Shown: positions 16,379 through 25,291 of the stretch, piece after piece
How the letters are laid out: the number at the start of each line of letters is the position of its first letter
Numbering within the stretch: the stretch's first letter is position 1
Source: Capnocytophaga sp.
GTDB taxonomy: Bacteria > Bacteroidota > Bacteroidia > Flavobacteriales > Flavobacteriaceae
Length of the DNA: 36,761 nt
Assembly (NCBI RefSeq): GCF_030532915.1
Contig: NZ_JAUNKD010000026.1
Span: forward strand, 1-36,761
Direction of reading: 5' to 3'
The notes under the pieces: model-generated
What the model saw: the letters and a program-made list of their open reading frames with translations, nothing else
The model's database searches: none
Told to the model about the DNA's origin: nothing
Program-made: the position numbers and the translations under genes

Positions 16379-19300
16379 ATGATGAATACGTTAAAAAAAT
16401 CGATGCAAACAGCGGTAGGCTTGGGTTTCCTTACCGTTTTTGCAAGCGGATTTTGGACAAGTTCTGTCTATGCAAAGACTGATGGTTTGTCAGTAAAGAC
16501 AACGTTTTTTCAGCAACAAACCAAAAAAATTAGCGGAGTGGTAACCGACACCAACGGAGAACCGCTACCCGGGGTAAACATCGTTGTGAAAGGTACTTCG
16601 GTGGGAGTTGTTTCCGATTTTGACGGGAATTTTGAAATCAACGTGCCAAGCGACAAAACCGAACTGTTATTCTCCTACATTGGTTTTAAAAGCAAAACTC
16701 TGACTGTTACCCAAGCCCGTAGCGGCATAAAAGTGGTTCTTGAAGAAGAAATCCAACAGCTGGAAGCCACCGTGGTTACGGCACTGGGTATCAAACGCCA
16801 AGAAAAAGCCCTCAGTTATAATGTGCAACAGGTAAAGTCTGACGAGCTCACACGCGTGAAAGACGCTAACTTTGTAAACAGCCTTAACGGAAAAGTAGCC
16901 GGTGTGAACATCCAACGAAGTTCTGCCGGGGTAGGAGGAGCTACCAAGGTAATTATGAGGGGAGCCAAGTCAATCTCAGGTACGAATAACGCTCTTTATG
17001 TAGTTGATGGTATTCCGCTTAACAATGCTTCTTCTGCTTCAAGTGGAGGAGATAACGGAATTGTAGGTGGCGGGGAAAGTATTTCCGATTTTAATCCGGA
17101 AGATATAGAAAGTATAAACATACTTACGGGTCCATCAGCCGCAGCACTTTACGGAGCCGCAGCAGCCAACGGTGTTGTTATTATTAATACCAAAAAAGGA
17201 AAAGAGGGTAAAATGGTAATCAACGTCAATTCAAAAGTAGAGATGTTGCAGCCTTTTATTACTCCTAAATTTCAAAACACATACGGATATGACGGTGAAA
17301 TGAGCTGGGGCAAGAAACTTGACACCCCTACGTCATACAATCCGATTGACTTCTTCGGAATAGGAGTAGTGCATAATAATTCGGTAGATTTTTCAGTAGG
17401 ATCTGCACAAAATCAAACATTTGTATCATTTGCTTCTACGGATTCAGAAGGAATTATCCCTACCAATGGTTACTATCGTCATAATTTTACAGGACGAAAC
17501 ACAACCAATTTTTTAGACAATAAAATGCATTTGGACATTTCGGCAAGTTATATTTTGCAAGGAAACCAAAATATGTACTCACAAGGGGGATGGTTTAATC
17601 CGCTTACTTCGTTGTATCTCTTTCCGAGAGGATATAATTTTGATGAGTTGAAAATTTGGGAGCGTTGGAATCCGGATAGAAAAATCCACGAACAATATTA
17701 TCCCTTCGTAAATAACCCATCGAATGGTGTGGTAAAAGAAAATCCGTATTGGAATATCAATAGAGAATTATTTACTGATAAAAGAAAAAGAAGTATGTAT
17801 GCGGCTTCTTTAACTTATGACCTTTTAGATTGGTTGAACATTGCCGGTCGTGTGCGCGTTGATAACACACAAGGAGAAACCGAAATGAAAGCCTATGCCA
17901 CTTCGGCAGGAGCTTTGGGCATCGGAAAAAGAGGGCATTGGCGTTATGCGGTTAAAACTATCAGTCAGACCTATGCCGACTTAATGGTCAATATCAATAA
18001 AAACATAGGTATATACACTGACAAAAATGGAGCAGAACGCAATCTTTTGAACGTTACCGCCAATATAGGTACTTCTTATGACGATAATTTGGAAAAAACA
18101 ATTGGTCATAGAGGCGACTTGCACATCACACCTAACTTTTTCGCTTCCGGAAATCTTGACCCAAGAGGAGGAAAAGTACAAGGACATAGCCACGCGCGTA
18201 ACATAGCCGTGTTTGCCAGTACAGAGCTTGGCTGGAAAAACCGACTATATTTAACACTGACAGGGCGTACTGACTGGGCTTCTCAATTGGTTAATACGCA
18301 AGATGAAGCAATATTTTATCCGTCTGCGGGACTTTCGGCAGTAGTTTCAGAATATGTGAGAATGCCGCAATGGTTTCCTTTCTTGAAACTCAGAGGTTCA
18401 TACACTGAGGTGGGTTCGCCCATTTCTAAACAAGGTTTCACACCCGGAACAAGAACCTTTGGTTTTACGGGAACAGGAATTGACCCCGATAGAGATTATC
18501 CATTCCCGAATTTTACGGCAGAGAGAACCAAATCATACGAGGCAGGGCTTAATGCAAAATTCTTCAACAACGCGCTAAGTCTTGACGTAACTGTTTATAA
18601 ATCAAATACATTTAATCAGTTATTGTCATATAGTTTGCCGGAATCAAGTGGTTACAGATTATTGTGGTTACAAGCGGGAAATATTGAAAATAAAGGTATT
18701 GAAGCCGCATTGAGTTTTGAAAAAGATTTTGGTAAATTTGGTTGGAACAGCACGGTTACTTTTACCAGAAACAAAAACCTTGTTAAAGAATTGGCGCGTA
18801 ACTATCTAAACCCTGTTACAAATCAATATTTTGACATTACCGAAGCGGAAGGCGTTCGTGAAGGACTTTCAATGACTGCCTTGATTACGGACAAAATTCT
18901 AAAAAGAGGTGCAAACGGGCAATTAGTAGAAACGCAAGACGGAAAAGCGTACGAAATTGATAACACCAAAGAATATCTCATCGGAGATTCTTCTCCGGAA
19001 TTTACCTTAGGCTGGCGAAATGGATTTAAATTTGGCAAGAATTTATCGTTTGATATGCTAATTTACGGTCGTTTCGGTGGCGTAGTTCAATCTCGTACAC
19101 AAGCGTGGCTTGACCTTTACGGAGTTTCCAAAACAACTGCCGACGCGCGCGATGCCGGAGGGGTAGTGATTGATGGAGTAACGTATGACCCGCAAAAATA
19201 TTACTCAACCATTGCTTTCGGAGGTAACAGCTTGCCAATGTATTATTCGTATGACGGAACTAATGTCCGAATTCAAGAAGCATCCATTACTTACCGAGTA

Positions 19301-19501
19301 CCTGTTGAAAATTTATCAAGCACCCGATGGTTAAAATCATTAAGTGTTTCAGTAACAGGATATAACTTGGCAATGTTGTACTTATCGGCTCCATTTGATC
19401 CGGAATCAACTGCCAATACCAATCATTTCGGAAGCACCGCTGATTTTTTCAGAATGCCTTCTTTACGCAGTGTAGGTGTTGCAATTAAAGCATCACTATA
19501 A
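16379..19501 (+). CDS. SusC/RagA-family TonB-linked outer-membrane transporter, module A
   Basis: This 1040-residue outer-membrane receptor imports oligosaccharides using TonB energy, in complex with the SusD encoded next. It has a signal peptide (about residues 1-32, ending SVYA), a carboxypeptidase-D-like N-terminal domain (ISGVVTDTNGEPLPGVNI), a plug domain (NALYVVDGIPL; AAALYGAAAANGVVIINTKK) and a C-terminal beta-barrel. The first 107 codons and the upstream region are identical in DNA to the module B susC, while the barrel differs strongly, so the two transporters should take different ligands. It is first in a five-gene operon with gaps of 10-24 bp. The start used is the first of two tandem ATGs. 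Confidence 0.97.
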   Translation: MMNTLKKSMQTAVGLGFLTVFASGFWTSSVYAKTDGLSVKTTFFQQQTKKISGVVTDTNGEPLPGVNIVVKGTSVGVVSDFDGNFEINVPSDKTELLFSYIGFKSKTLTVTQARSGIKVVLEEEIQQLEATVVTALGIKRQEKALSYNVQQVKSDELTRVKDANFVNSLNGKVAGVNIQRSSAGVGGATKVIMRGAKSISGTNNALYVVDGIPLNNASSASSGGDNGIVGGGESISDFNPEDIESINILTGPSAAALYGAAAANGVVIINTKKGKEGKMVINVNSKVEMLQPFITPKFQNTYGYDGEMSWGKKLDTPTSYNPIDFFGIGVVHNNSVDFSVGSAQNQTFVSFASTDSEGIIPTNGYYRHNFTGRNTTNFLDNKMHLDISASYILQGNQNMYSQGGWFNPLTSLYLFPRGYNFDELKIWERWNPDRKIHEQYYPFVNNPSNGVVKENPYWNINRELFTDKRKRSMYAASLTYDLLDWLNIAGRVRVDNTQGETEMKAYATSAGALGIGKRGHWRYAVKTISQTYADLMVNINKNIGIYTDKNGAERNLLNVTANIGTSYDDNLEKTIGHRGDLHITPNFFASGNLDPRGGKVQGHSHARNIAVFASTELGWKNRLYLTLTGRTDWASQLVNTQDEAIFYPSAGLSAVVSEYVRMPQWFPFLKLRGSYTEVGSPISKQGFTPGTRTFGFTGTGIDPDRDYPFPNFTAERTKSYEAGLNAKFFNNALSLDVTVYKSNTFNQLLSYSLPESSGYRLLWLQAGNIENKGIEAALSFEKDFGKFGWNSTVTFTRNKNLVKELARNYLNPVTNQYFDITEAEGVREGLSMTALITDKILKRGANGQLVETQDGKAYEIDNTKEYLIGDSSPEFTLGWRNGFKFGKNLSFDMLIYGRFGGVVQSRTQAWLDLYGVSKTTADARDAGGVVIDGVTYDPQKYYSTIAFGGNSLPMYYSYDGTNVRIQEASITYRVPVENLSSTRWLKSLSVSVTGYNLAMLYLSAPFDPESTANTNHFGSTADFFRMPSLRSVGVAIKASL

Positions 19502-19525
19502 GTTTAATTTTTAATTGAATAACAA

Positions 19526-21163
19526 ATGAAAAAGTCAATTATTATAGGGGCATTATCTCTTGCAACGGTGGCTTGTACCAAAGATTTTGCCGATATAAAT
19601 ACGAATCCAACCCAACCAACGGCAGAAATAGCCGAAAGAGATGCCGTAAATATTGCGGGATATTTGGGAACACTTCAAAATCAGATAATTCCGACAAGAT
19701 TGATTGGAGGTACAAATGCTTATCAGACCTCTATCAATATGATGGGAGACAGCTACATAGGTTATATGGCACCACCCATCAATAAATGGAATAATCAACG
19801 AACAATGATTACAGGCTATATGGCTGAGTGGTGGATGAAAAATAACTACTCATCAATGTTTAGTAACGTGATTAGTTCGTGGCGAGAATTAAAAAAGAAC
19901 ACCATAGATAAAGACGCTGATGACCAAGGGTTTAAGGTGGTTTATCATATGGGAATGATTTGCAGATCTCTTGCCGTGCTGCGTGCCACTGATATGTTTG
20001 GACCGCTACCGCTTAACAATCAAGGCAAAGGAGACACCAAAGTGCCTTATGACTCCGTAGAAAGCATTTACGATCAGTTATTTAATGAATTGACCGAAGC
20101 CGCTGATTTCATAACGGAATACAAACAAAGTTTCCAACTTATTGAAAACGTTAAAGAAAATGACTTCTTCTTTAATGGTGATTTGGATAAATGGGTAAAA
20201 TTTGCCAATTCCATTAAATTGAGAATGGCGGTACGTATCCGCTACGTAGCTCCCGACAAGGCAGCTGAACGAGCAAAAGAGGCTTTGAAAGGAGGAGTGA
20301 TGGAAAGCATTACCGATATGGCAAAATTGGAAACCAACGATAGGGTGATTATTCTTAACTGCATACAACAAATTGCCCGAGATTATGAAGATACTCGTAT
20401 GGGAGCTACAATCTTGTCTTACCTTAAAGGATATAAAGATCCTCGATTGGATAAATACTTTATTCTGAATCCGATTAATAACCCAAATGGATATGAAAAC
20501 CAAAAGGAATTACAAGGTATTCGTGCCGGATTTAAAGGAAAGATAGATTACCTCGGTTTTGGTTATCCGAACGTAAAGGAAAATACACCGACTTATGTTA
20601 TGAAACCTTCCGAAGTGTATTTCTTACGTGCCGAAGCTAAATTATTTGGATTAACAAACGGCATCGAAAACGAAACAGACGAGAGTCTTTACACAAAAGG
20701 TATCAATATGAGCTTTTCTGAAAATGGGGTAAGTTCAAGCAATTATGTAAACAATACAAACGTGCCTGCTGAATACGTTGACCCCGTTGACCCTAATAAT
20801 TCACAAGCAGCACCTTCGAGTGTTACGGTTACTTACTCAGGAACGGAAGAACAAAAGTTAGAAAAAATCATTACCCAGAAATATTTGGCAATTTTCCCTG
20901 ACGGGCACGAGGCTTGGACGGAGTGGAGAAGAACCACTTATCCGCGTCAAATAAAACCTGTTGAATATCTCTCTGATGCCACTCACGGCAATACCATTAT
21001 GTCTTCTGACGGACGTACAAAGGGTGTGAGACGTGCCATTTATCCACAAGCTGAATATGTGGGTGAAAACAGAGAGAACTTACTCCAAGCACTGAATCTG
21101 CTCGGAGGTCCCGATGATTGTAACACACATCTGTGGTGGGATGCAAACCCAAATGCAAAATAA
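19526..21163 (+). CDS. SusD/RagB-family surface glycan-binding lipoprotein, module A
   Basis: This 545-residue lipoprotein has the signal MKKSIIIGALSLATVAC, and the cysteine is followed by TKDFADINTNPT, typical of SusD. Lys at the second position after Cys fits the flavobacterial surface export signal. Family features include AVLRATDMFGPLPL, KWVKFANSIKLRMAVRIRY, and the C-terminal DGHEAWTEWRRT plus LLGGPDDCNTHLWWD. SusD proteins form a lid over SusC and bind the glycan for import. It starts 24 bp after susC. Confidence 0.96.
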   Translation: MKKSIIIGALSLATVACTKDFADINTNPTQPTAEIAERDAVNIAGYLGTLQNQIIPTRLIGGTNAYQTSINMMGDSYIGYMAPPINKWNNQRTMITGYMAEWWMKNNYSSMFSNVISSWRELKKNTIDKDADDQGFKVVYHMGMICRSLAVLRATDMFGPLPLNNQGKGDTKVPYDSVESIYDQLFNELTEAADFITEYKQSFQLIENVKENDFFFNGDLDKWVKFANSIKLRMAVRIRYVAPDKAAERAKEALKGGVMESITDMAKLETNDRVIILNCIQQIARDYEDTRMGATILSYLKGYKDPRLDKYFILNPINNPNGYENQKELQGIRAGFKGKIDYLGFGYPNVKENTPTYVMKPSEVYFLRAEAKLFGLTNGIENETDESLYTKGINMSFSENGVSSSNYVNNTNVPAEYVDPVDPNNSQAAPSSVTVTYSGTEEQKLEKIITQKYLAIFPDGHEAWTEWRRTTYPRQIKPVEYLSDATHGNTIMSSDGRTKGVRRAIYPQAEYVGENRENLLQALNLLGGPDDCNTHLWWDANPNAK

Positions 21164-21182
21164 TAAAAAAAACTAAGATAAA

Positions 21183-22511
21183 ATGAAAAAAAATATTATA
21201 AACTTAATCTTACTACTACTCATTGGAGTCAACACAGTGGGTTGTGTTAAAAATGAGCCTTTGGATTTAGAAAAAGATGTAACAAAGCAGCTTTCCGAAG
21301 AAGCCAAGGAGAAAGAGAGTGAAGAGAAAAAATTGCAAGATCAAGCTACGGCAGAAGAACAAAAGGCTTGGGATGCTTATTACAAAATGCTTCGCGACTA
21401 TAAACAAAAGGCGTGGAAAGGGGAAAAACCCTTTGTGTATTACTTCTATTCAGGTTGGTCAGCCGTTGACGGAATTGACAAAACCTGGTTGCAGGCCTTA
21501 CCTGACACTTTAACTGCAGTATCCATATGGGGAGGCTTTGGAAAAGAACCGGATGAACTTACTAAAAATCAGGTATATGACATACAAATGTTCCGACAAA
21601 AAGGAGGTTCAGTGTTTACTTGTTACCAAGTTTCTAACGTAGGATTGGGGTTACCCGGTGGTTTGGATGCTTTTACGAAAAAGTATGGCAGAGATCGAGC
21701 TGCTGAACAAGAAACCGAACGCGTAAAAATATATGCTCGTGATTTGGCTCGTCATATCATAGCATTAGATTTTGATGGTTTTGACATTGACTGGGAACCT
21801 ACGGTAGGAGACCACCGAGGAGGCTATGCTGAATTTGCAGGAAGAGGGGCTTACAATACCAACGGATATCACGCCAATATGATTACCTTTATCAAAGAAT
21901 TGGGTAAATATTTCGGCACTAAATATACCGGAGAAGAGCGAAAAAAACATTTAAGAAATCTGTTTGATGAAAATTTTGCAGGTTATCACCCCGGAGAAAA
22001 AGATTTTATTGCCAAGTATAAACCTTATTTTGAAAAACATAATGCGGTAGATAAAAAGTTTTACCTTCTCTTTGATGGTGAATTTTTCACAATGACTGAG
22101 GAGATGGATTCGTATTTTGATAAATATGTGATGCAAGATTATGGTCGTGCAGACGAATTAGGACATTATCTTAGAGCTCAGAATGCAGGAAGTCAACCAC
22201 CTAGTTATTATCCTCCTGTTACAAAAGCCTCTTCAACAGCAGAGTTTGAGAAAGGACATTTTACCGACCTAATAAGAAAAGCAAAGGTGTATAAAAAGAA
22301 CAATGGAGGAGTTTCTGCCTATAAAGGGGAATTGGATATAGCAACGAATGTTGATGATATTACTTTTGTTAATTATTTGAGAAATAATAATATAAAAGGT
22401 AGAAAATACACTCGTTTTGCTTGGACACGTGAGGCTATACGCATTATGGATCCGCGTTCGCCCGAAGACTATAAAGATTTTAAAGAGCAATTTATTATCA
22501 GAAAACCATAA
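21183..22511 (+). CDS. GH18 family lipoprotein, probable endo-beta-N-acetylglucosaminidase, module A
   Basis: This 442-residue surface lipoprotein (Cys followed by VKNEPLDLE) has a charged linker to about residue 75 and then a GH18 TIM barrel. The catalytic DGxDxDxE motif is intact at residues 198-205 (DGFDIDWE), with Glu205 the proton donor. GH18 enzymes encoded beside SusC/SusD in this group typically cut the GlcNAc-GlcNAc core of N-glycans and release the oligosaccharide for uptake. That substrate is inferred from context. A chitinase or other specificity cannot be excluded. The organisation resembles the Capnocytophaga canimorsus glycoprotein-deglycosylation locus, where the GH18 enzyme acts on host glycoproteins. 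Confidence 0.88.
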   Translation: MKKNIINLILLLLIGVNTVGCVKNEPLDLEKDVTKQLSEEAKEKESEEKKLQDQATAEEQKAWDAYYKMLRDYKQKAWKGEKPFVYYFYSGWSAVDGIDKTWLQALPDTLTAVSIWGGFGKEPDELTKNQVYDIQMFRQKGGSVFTCYQVSNVGLGLPGGLDAFTKKYGRDRAAEQETERVKIYARDLARHIIALDFDGFDIDWEPTVGDHRGGYAEFAGRGAYNTNGYHANMITFIKELGKYFGTKYTGEERKKHLRNLFDENFAGYHPGEKDFIAKYKPYFEKHNAVDKKFYLLFDGEFFTMTEEMDSYFDKYVMQDYGRADELGHYLRAQNAGSQPPSYYPPVTKASSTAEFEKGHFTDLIRKAKVYKKNNGGVSAYKGELDIATNVDDITFVNYLRNNNIKGRKYTRFAWTREAIRIMDPRSPEDYKDFKEQFIIRKP

Positions 22512-22521
22512 GAATAGAGCA

Positions 22522-23847
22522 ATGAAAAAATTATATATTTTAAGCGTAATGGCATTACTTTCACTGGGTTGTGAAAAATTGCCTACTCCCGATAGTAATT
22601 TTGGTTCGGGGAATCCGTATTATCAAATTGCTTTTTTAGAAAACAAAAGTGTAAATGACATACGGGTAAAAGACGATGAAGGAAGTTTGCAAGATACTGA
22701 AATTAAGGTGCGTATAGCCAACCCGATGAGCAAAGACACTTACTATCGAGTGAGTGTGGATGAGAATTTATTGGCAGCGTTTAATCAGGAAAACCAAGTA
22801 GATTATCAAGGGCTTCCGTCAGAAAATTTTGAATTGAGTTATGCAGTTGATAAAAAATCTCAACCAAAAGTAGGTACTTCTCTTGATATACTTGTTCCGG
22901 CAGGAAAAGTAATTTCTACCGGAAAACTTATTTTAAAAGTGAAGCCTATGAAAGATGCCCAAGGGCGGTATTTTCCTATTCATAATGTTTATGCATTGAT
23001 GTTGAAAATGACCCCTACCGGAGGTAAAACTATTGCGCAAGAAGATAGAAAATCATCTCTTTTTGTGGTTCGTCGGTCTTTTCAAACTCCGGTAGCTCAT
23101 TGGATGGGAGGTGCTTTTCACGCCATATATGGCAAAGACACCGGCGACCAAACAGAGGACAAAAAAGATTTGGTTAAAGAAGTAGAAGTTGACGAGTGGA
23201 CAATGCAGTACTCTTTTACGCTTAAAGCTCTTGTTAACAACTGGGGGTTGATGTATGAAAATCCGCGACACAATACCCATTCATTACTTTGGAATACGGT
23301 GCAAAGCAACGGTAAATTTCTGCTTCGTTTTGGGGCTGCGGCGACCTTAGACTTTAATACCAATAAAGGTAAAAACTTTAAGTTTGAGCCATCGGGCGAT
23401 AACCCAACAGCTGATAAATGGTACCATATGGCGATGACTTACAAAACTATTGACGGTCGTCCTTATCTAAAAATTTATGTAAACGGAGAGTTGATGTTTG
23501 ATTCGCCATCGCCTGTAATTGTAAGACAGCTCCCCATAGTTTGCTTCGGGAATGGCACTACCAAAGGATATGTTAGAGAAGTTCGTTTTTGGAGTAAAGC
23601 TTTAACACAAGGACAAGTGATTGCTACTCAATATTTTGCAAAACCGGATTCTGATGGCTTAGAATTGTATTTGCCTTTTAATGAAACTCCTTATGAAGAC
23701 GTCCAAGAAGATGGTCAAATGGTGCGACGCATTAAAAACGCTTCAACCAATCCAAATAAAAAATATACTGAAAAATGGTATGTAAATAAACAAACAAGCG
23801 GATATAGATACCCAAGTGTTGATTTTAATAAAGTAGTAGAATTTTAA
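22522..23847 (+). CDS. DUF1735 and LamG-domain lipoprotein, module A
   Basis: The start is ATG 22522, giving the lipoprotein signal MKKLYILSVMALLSLGC. The longer frame from 22417 would bury this signal inside the GH18 gene. The 441-residue product has a DUF1735-like beta domain (about residues 40-165; YRVSVDENLLAAFNQENQVD, then VPAGKVISTGKL) and a C-terminal LamG/concanavalin-like lectin domain (KWYHMAMTYKTIDGRPYLKI; VREVRFWSKALTQGQVIA). No catalytic motif is visible, so a surface glycan-binding role is inferred. A paralogue sits at 31121-32299 in module B. Confidence 0.85.
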   Translation: MKKLYILSVMALLSLGCEKLPTPDSNFGSGNPYYQIAFLENKSVNDIRVKDDEGSLQDTEIKVRIANPMSKDTYYRVSVDENLLAAFNQENQVDYQGLPSENFELSYAVDKKSQPKVGTSLDILVPAGKVISTGKLILKVKPMKDAQGRYFPIHNVYALMLKMTPTGGKTIAQEDRKSSLFVVRRSFQTPVAHWMGGAFHAIYGKDTGDQTEDKKDLVKEVEVDEWTMQYSFTLKALVNNWGLMYENPRHNTHSLLWNTVQSNGKFLLRFGAAATLDFNTNKGKNFKFEPSGDNPTADKWYHMAMTYKTIDGRPYLKIYVNGELMFDSPSPVIVRQLPIVCFGNGTTKGYVREVRFWSKALTQGQVIATQYFAKPDSDGLELYLPFNETPYEDVQEDGQMVRRIKNASTNPNKKYTEKWYVNKQTSGYRYPSVDFNKVVEF

Positions 23848-23859
23848 AAATAGTAAATA

Positions 23860-24858
23860 ATGAAGAAGTATATAATTGGTTTCTTTACTGCTAGTGTGTT
23901 ACTTTCGGGGTGTACACCAGAAGTAGAAGAATTAAGAACCATCAGAAAAGAAGAATTAAAGAAGCCCAAAACCGATGCTCCATCGGTTGATTTAACCAAA
24001 ACAGTAGTAATCTTTAAGACCAAAGAAACATCAGGGGAACTATATAGAGATCCTGACACATTTCTTATAGGAGAAGCAAACTACTCTTTTGCCCCTGATT
24101 TTACCAAGAGAATTTTGGAAGAAGGAGAAACGATTAAATTAAAGTTAGTTCCTAAACAAGATGTTAATACACAAGCAATTACTATTAAGAAAGGTGAAAT
24201 TACATCGGGTGCTAACCAGATGTTTGAAGTTGCCCTTAAAGCAGATGCTTTTAAAGACACCCAAAAATATCAGGTAGGTAAGGAATATACATTTAGTTTC
24301 GGGGTAGAAGTCGTAGAGGCAATGCCAGCAAACTTACCGATAGCAGGTGTTGAAGATGCAGTTTACCAAATTAAGGTAAAATTAACAGATTCTAATTTTC
24401 CGGAAGGAGATAATATTGAAGAAACATATGAAATTCCGGAAGCAGAAGATCCCCTCAGCAACTTCACATTTTCATCAAATTATAAACCAGACCATTTACA
24501 CAAGCTTACCGATGGAAATTCGTTTGGAAATAATTGGTGGATAGATACCGATATTACATCCATCTTTTTGAAAGCAACGTTTGATAAACCTACTCTGGTT
24601 AGAGGTTTTGTTATTTATACGGCAGATGCATTAGCAGGATCAGGATCAAATCTTGGAGGGATGAATGTTGCAGTTTCAGCCGTTCAAGGAGGCAAAACAA
24701 AAACCTATCAACAAGGAAAGTATGCACCCCGATACACTTCTGGTGGAGAACTCATTTTTAAATTTAAAAAACCGGTTGAAATTACAGAAATACAGTTTGA
24801 CAACTTTAAAAAAGGAGGCAATCGTTATATTAACATCTATGAAATAGAGTTTTATTAG
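23860..24858 (+). CDS. lipoprotein with DUF1735-like and C-terminal discoidin (F5/8 C)-like domain, module A
   Basis: This 332-residue protein has the signal MKKYIIGFFTASVLLSGC. Its N-terminal half looks like a DUF1735 beta domain. Its C-terminal half (about residues 195-332) looks like a discoidin-type carbohydrate-binding module (LHKLTDGNSFGNNWWIDTD; RGFVIYTADA; KPVEITEIQFDNFKKGGNRY). No catalytic residues were recognised, so it is likely a surface glycan-binding protein. The lipobox Cys is followed by TPEVEEL, lacking the Lys seen in six of the nine lipoproteins here. It is last in the operon and a terminator follows 97 bp on. Confidence 0.75.
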   Translation: MKKYIIGFFTASVLLSGCTPEVEELRTIRKEELKKPKTDAPSVDLTKTVVIFKTKETSGELYRDPDTFLIGEANYSFAPDFTKRILEEGETIKLKLVPKQDVNTQAITIKKGEITSGANQMFEVALKADAFKDTQKYQVGKEYTFSFGVEVVEAMPANLPIAGVEDAVYQIKVKLTDSNFPEGDNIEETYEIPEAEDPLSNFTFSSNYKPDHLHKLTDGNSFGNNWWIDTDITSIFLKATFDKPTLVRGFVIYTADALAGSGSNLGGMNVAVSAVQGGKTKTYQQGKYAPRYTSGGELIFKFKKPVEITEIQFDNFKKGGNRYINIYEIEFY

Positions 24859-24955
24859 TATGTTTTATAGAGAAATCAACGTATTAAATTATATTTTTTA
24901 CGCAACAGCTTGATTGTAACAATTAAAGATATACATACATTTACATTTTATTTTT

Positions 24956-24990
24956 AACCCCTCAATCTTAAAAGATTGAGGGGTTTTTAT
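24956..24990 (+). terminator. intrinsic terminator of PUL module A
   Basis: Arms AACCCCTCAATCTT (24956-24969) and AAGATTGAGGGGTT (24972-24985) form a strong stem followed by T5. The rest of 24859-25064 shows nothing else that I recognise. Confidence 0.85.
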
Positions 24991-25127
24991 ATTAAATTTG
25001 AGAATCTATAACATAATTAATTTTAGGTACGCCATATTGTCCCGTACTCCAATCTATCAAAATATAAAAAACACATACAATATCGGTAATTATGCAGAAA
25101 AAACATCTTTAATAGAATTTTCTTTTA

Positions 25128-25172
25128 GTTTTGATTGCTTATTTTACGTTTTCAAATAGAAGCAATCAAAAC
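25128..25172. promoter_or_regulatory. 13-bp inverted repeat upstream of susC B (candidate operator)
   Basis: This is the second copy of the element at 16215-16259, with arms at 25128-25140 and 25160-25172 and the same 19-nt spacer. Confidence 0.5.
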
Positions 25173-25245
25173 ATATTTTTCAACTTTTTTTACTTTTATT
25201 TATGAAAAAATTTACAAATTTCGTTTTAATAAAGGAAAATAATCG

Positions 25246-25253
25246 TAACTTTG
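25246..25253 (+). promoter_or_regulatory. -7 promoter box for PUL module B
   Basis: TAACTTTG sits 38 bp before the ATG at 25292, identical in sequence and setting to the module A box. The module A terminator upstream means module B should be transcribed from here. Confidence 0.6.
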
Positions 25254-25291
25254 CATTCCTCTAAAAAAGAAAACAATTTTAAATTTAAAAT

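Larger units (their letters stand above)
16152..16698 (+). repeat. 547-bp perfect direct repeat, copy 1 (susC promoter, leader and 5' coding)
   Basis: Every base I compared from 16152 to 16698 is identical to 25065-25611, with a constant offset of 8,913 bp and no gap. It covers the inverted repeat, the -7 box, the leader and the first 107 codons of susC (signal peptide and carboxypeptidase-D-like domain). Identity drops right at both edges: G/A at 16151 and T/C at 16699. The following roughly 200 bp are still similar but clearly diverged. Confidence 0.95.

Noticed and set aside
16152-16500. Antisense small RNA over the susC leader, as reported for an N-glycan PUL in Bacteroides fragilis
   Set aside because: No minus-strand TAnnTTTG box was found in the leader or early coding region by eye. 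RNA-seq would be needed to reopen it.
22417-22521. Longer start for the module A LamG lipoprotein
   Set aside because: It would lie inside the GH18 gene and hide the lipoprotein signal that begins at ATG 22522.
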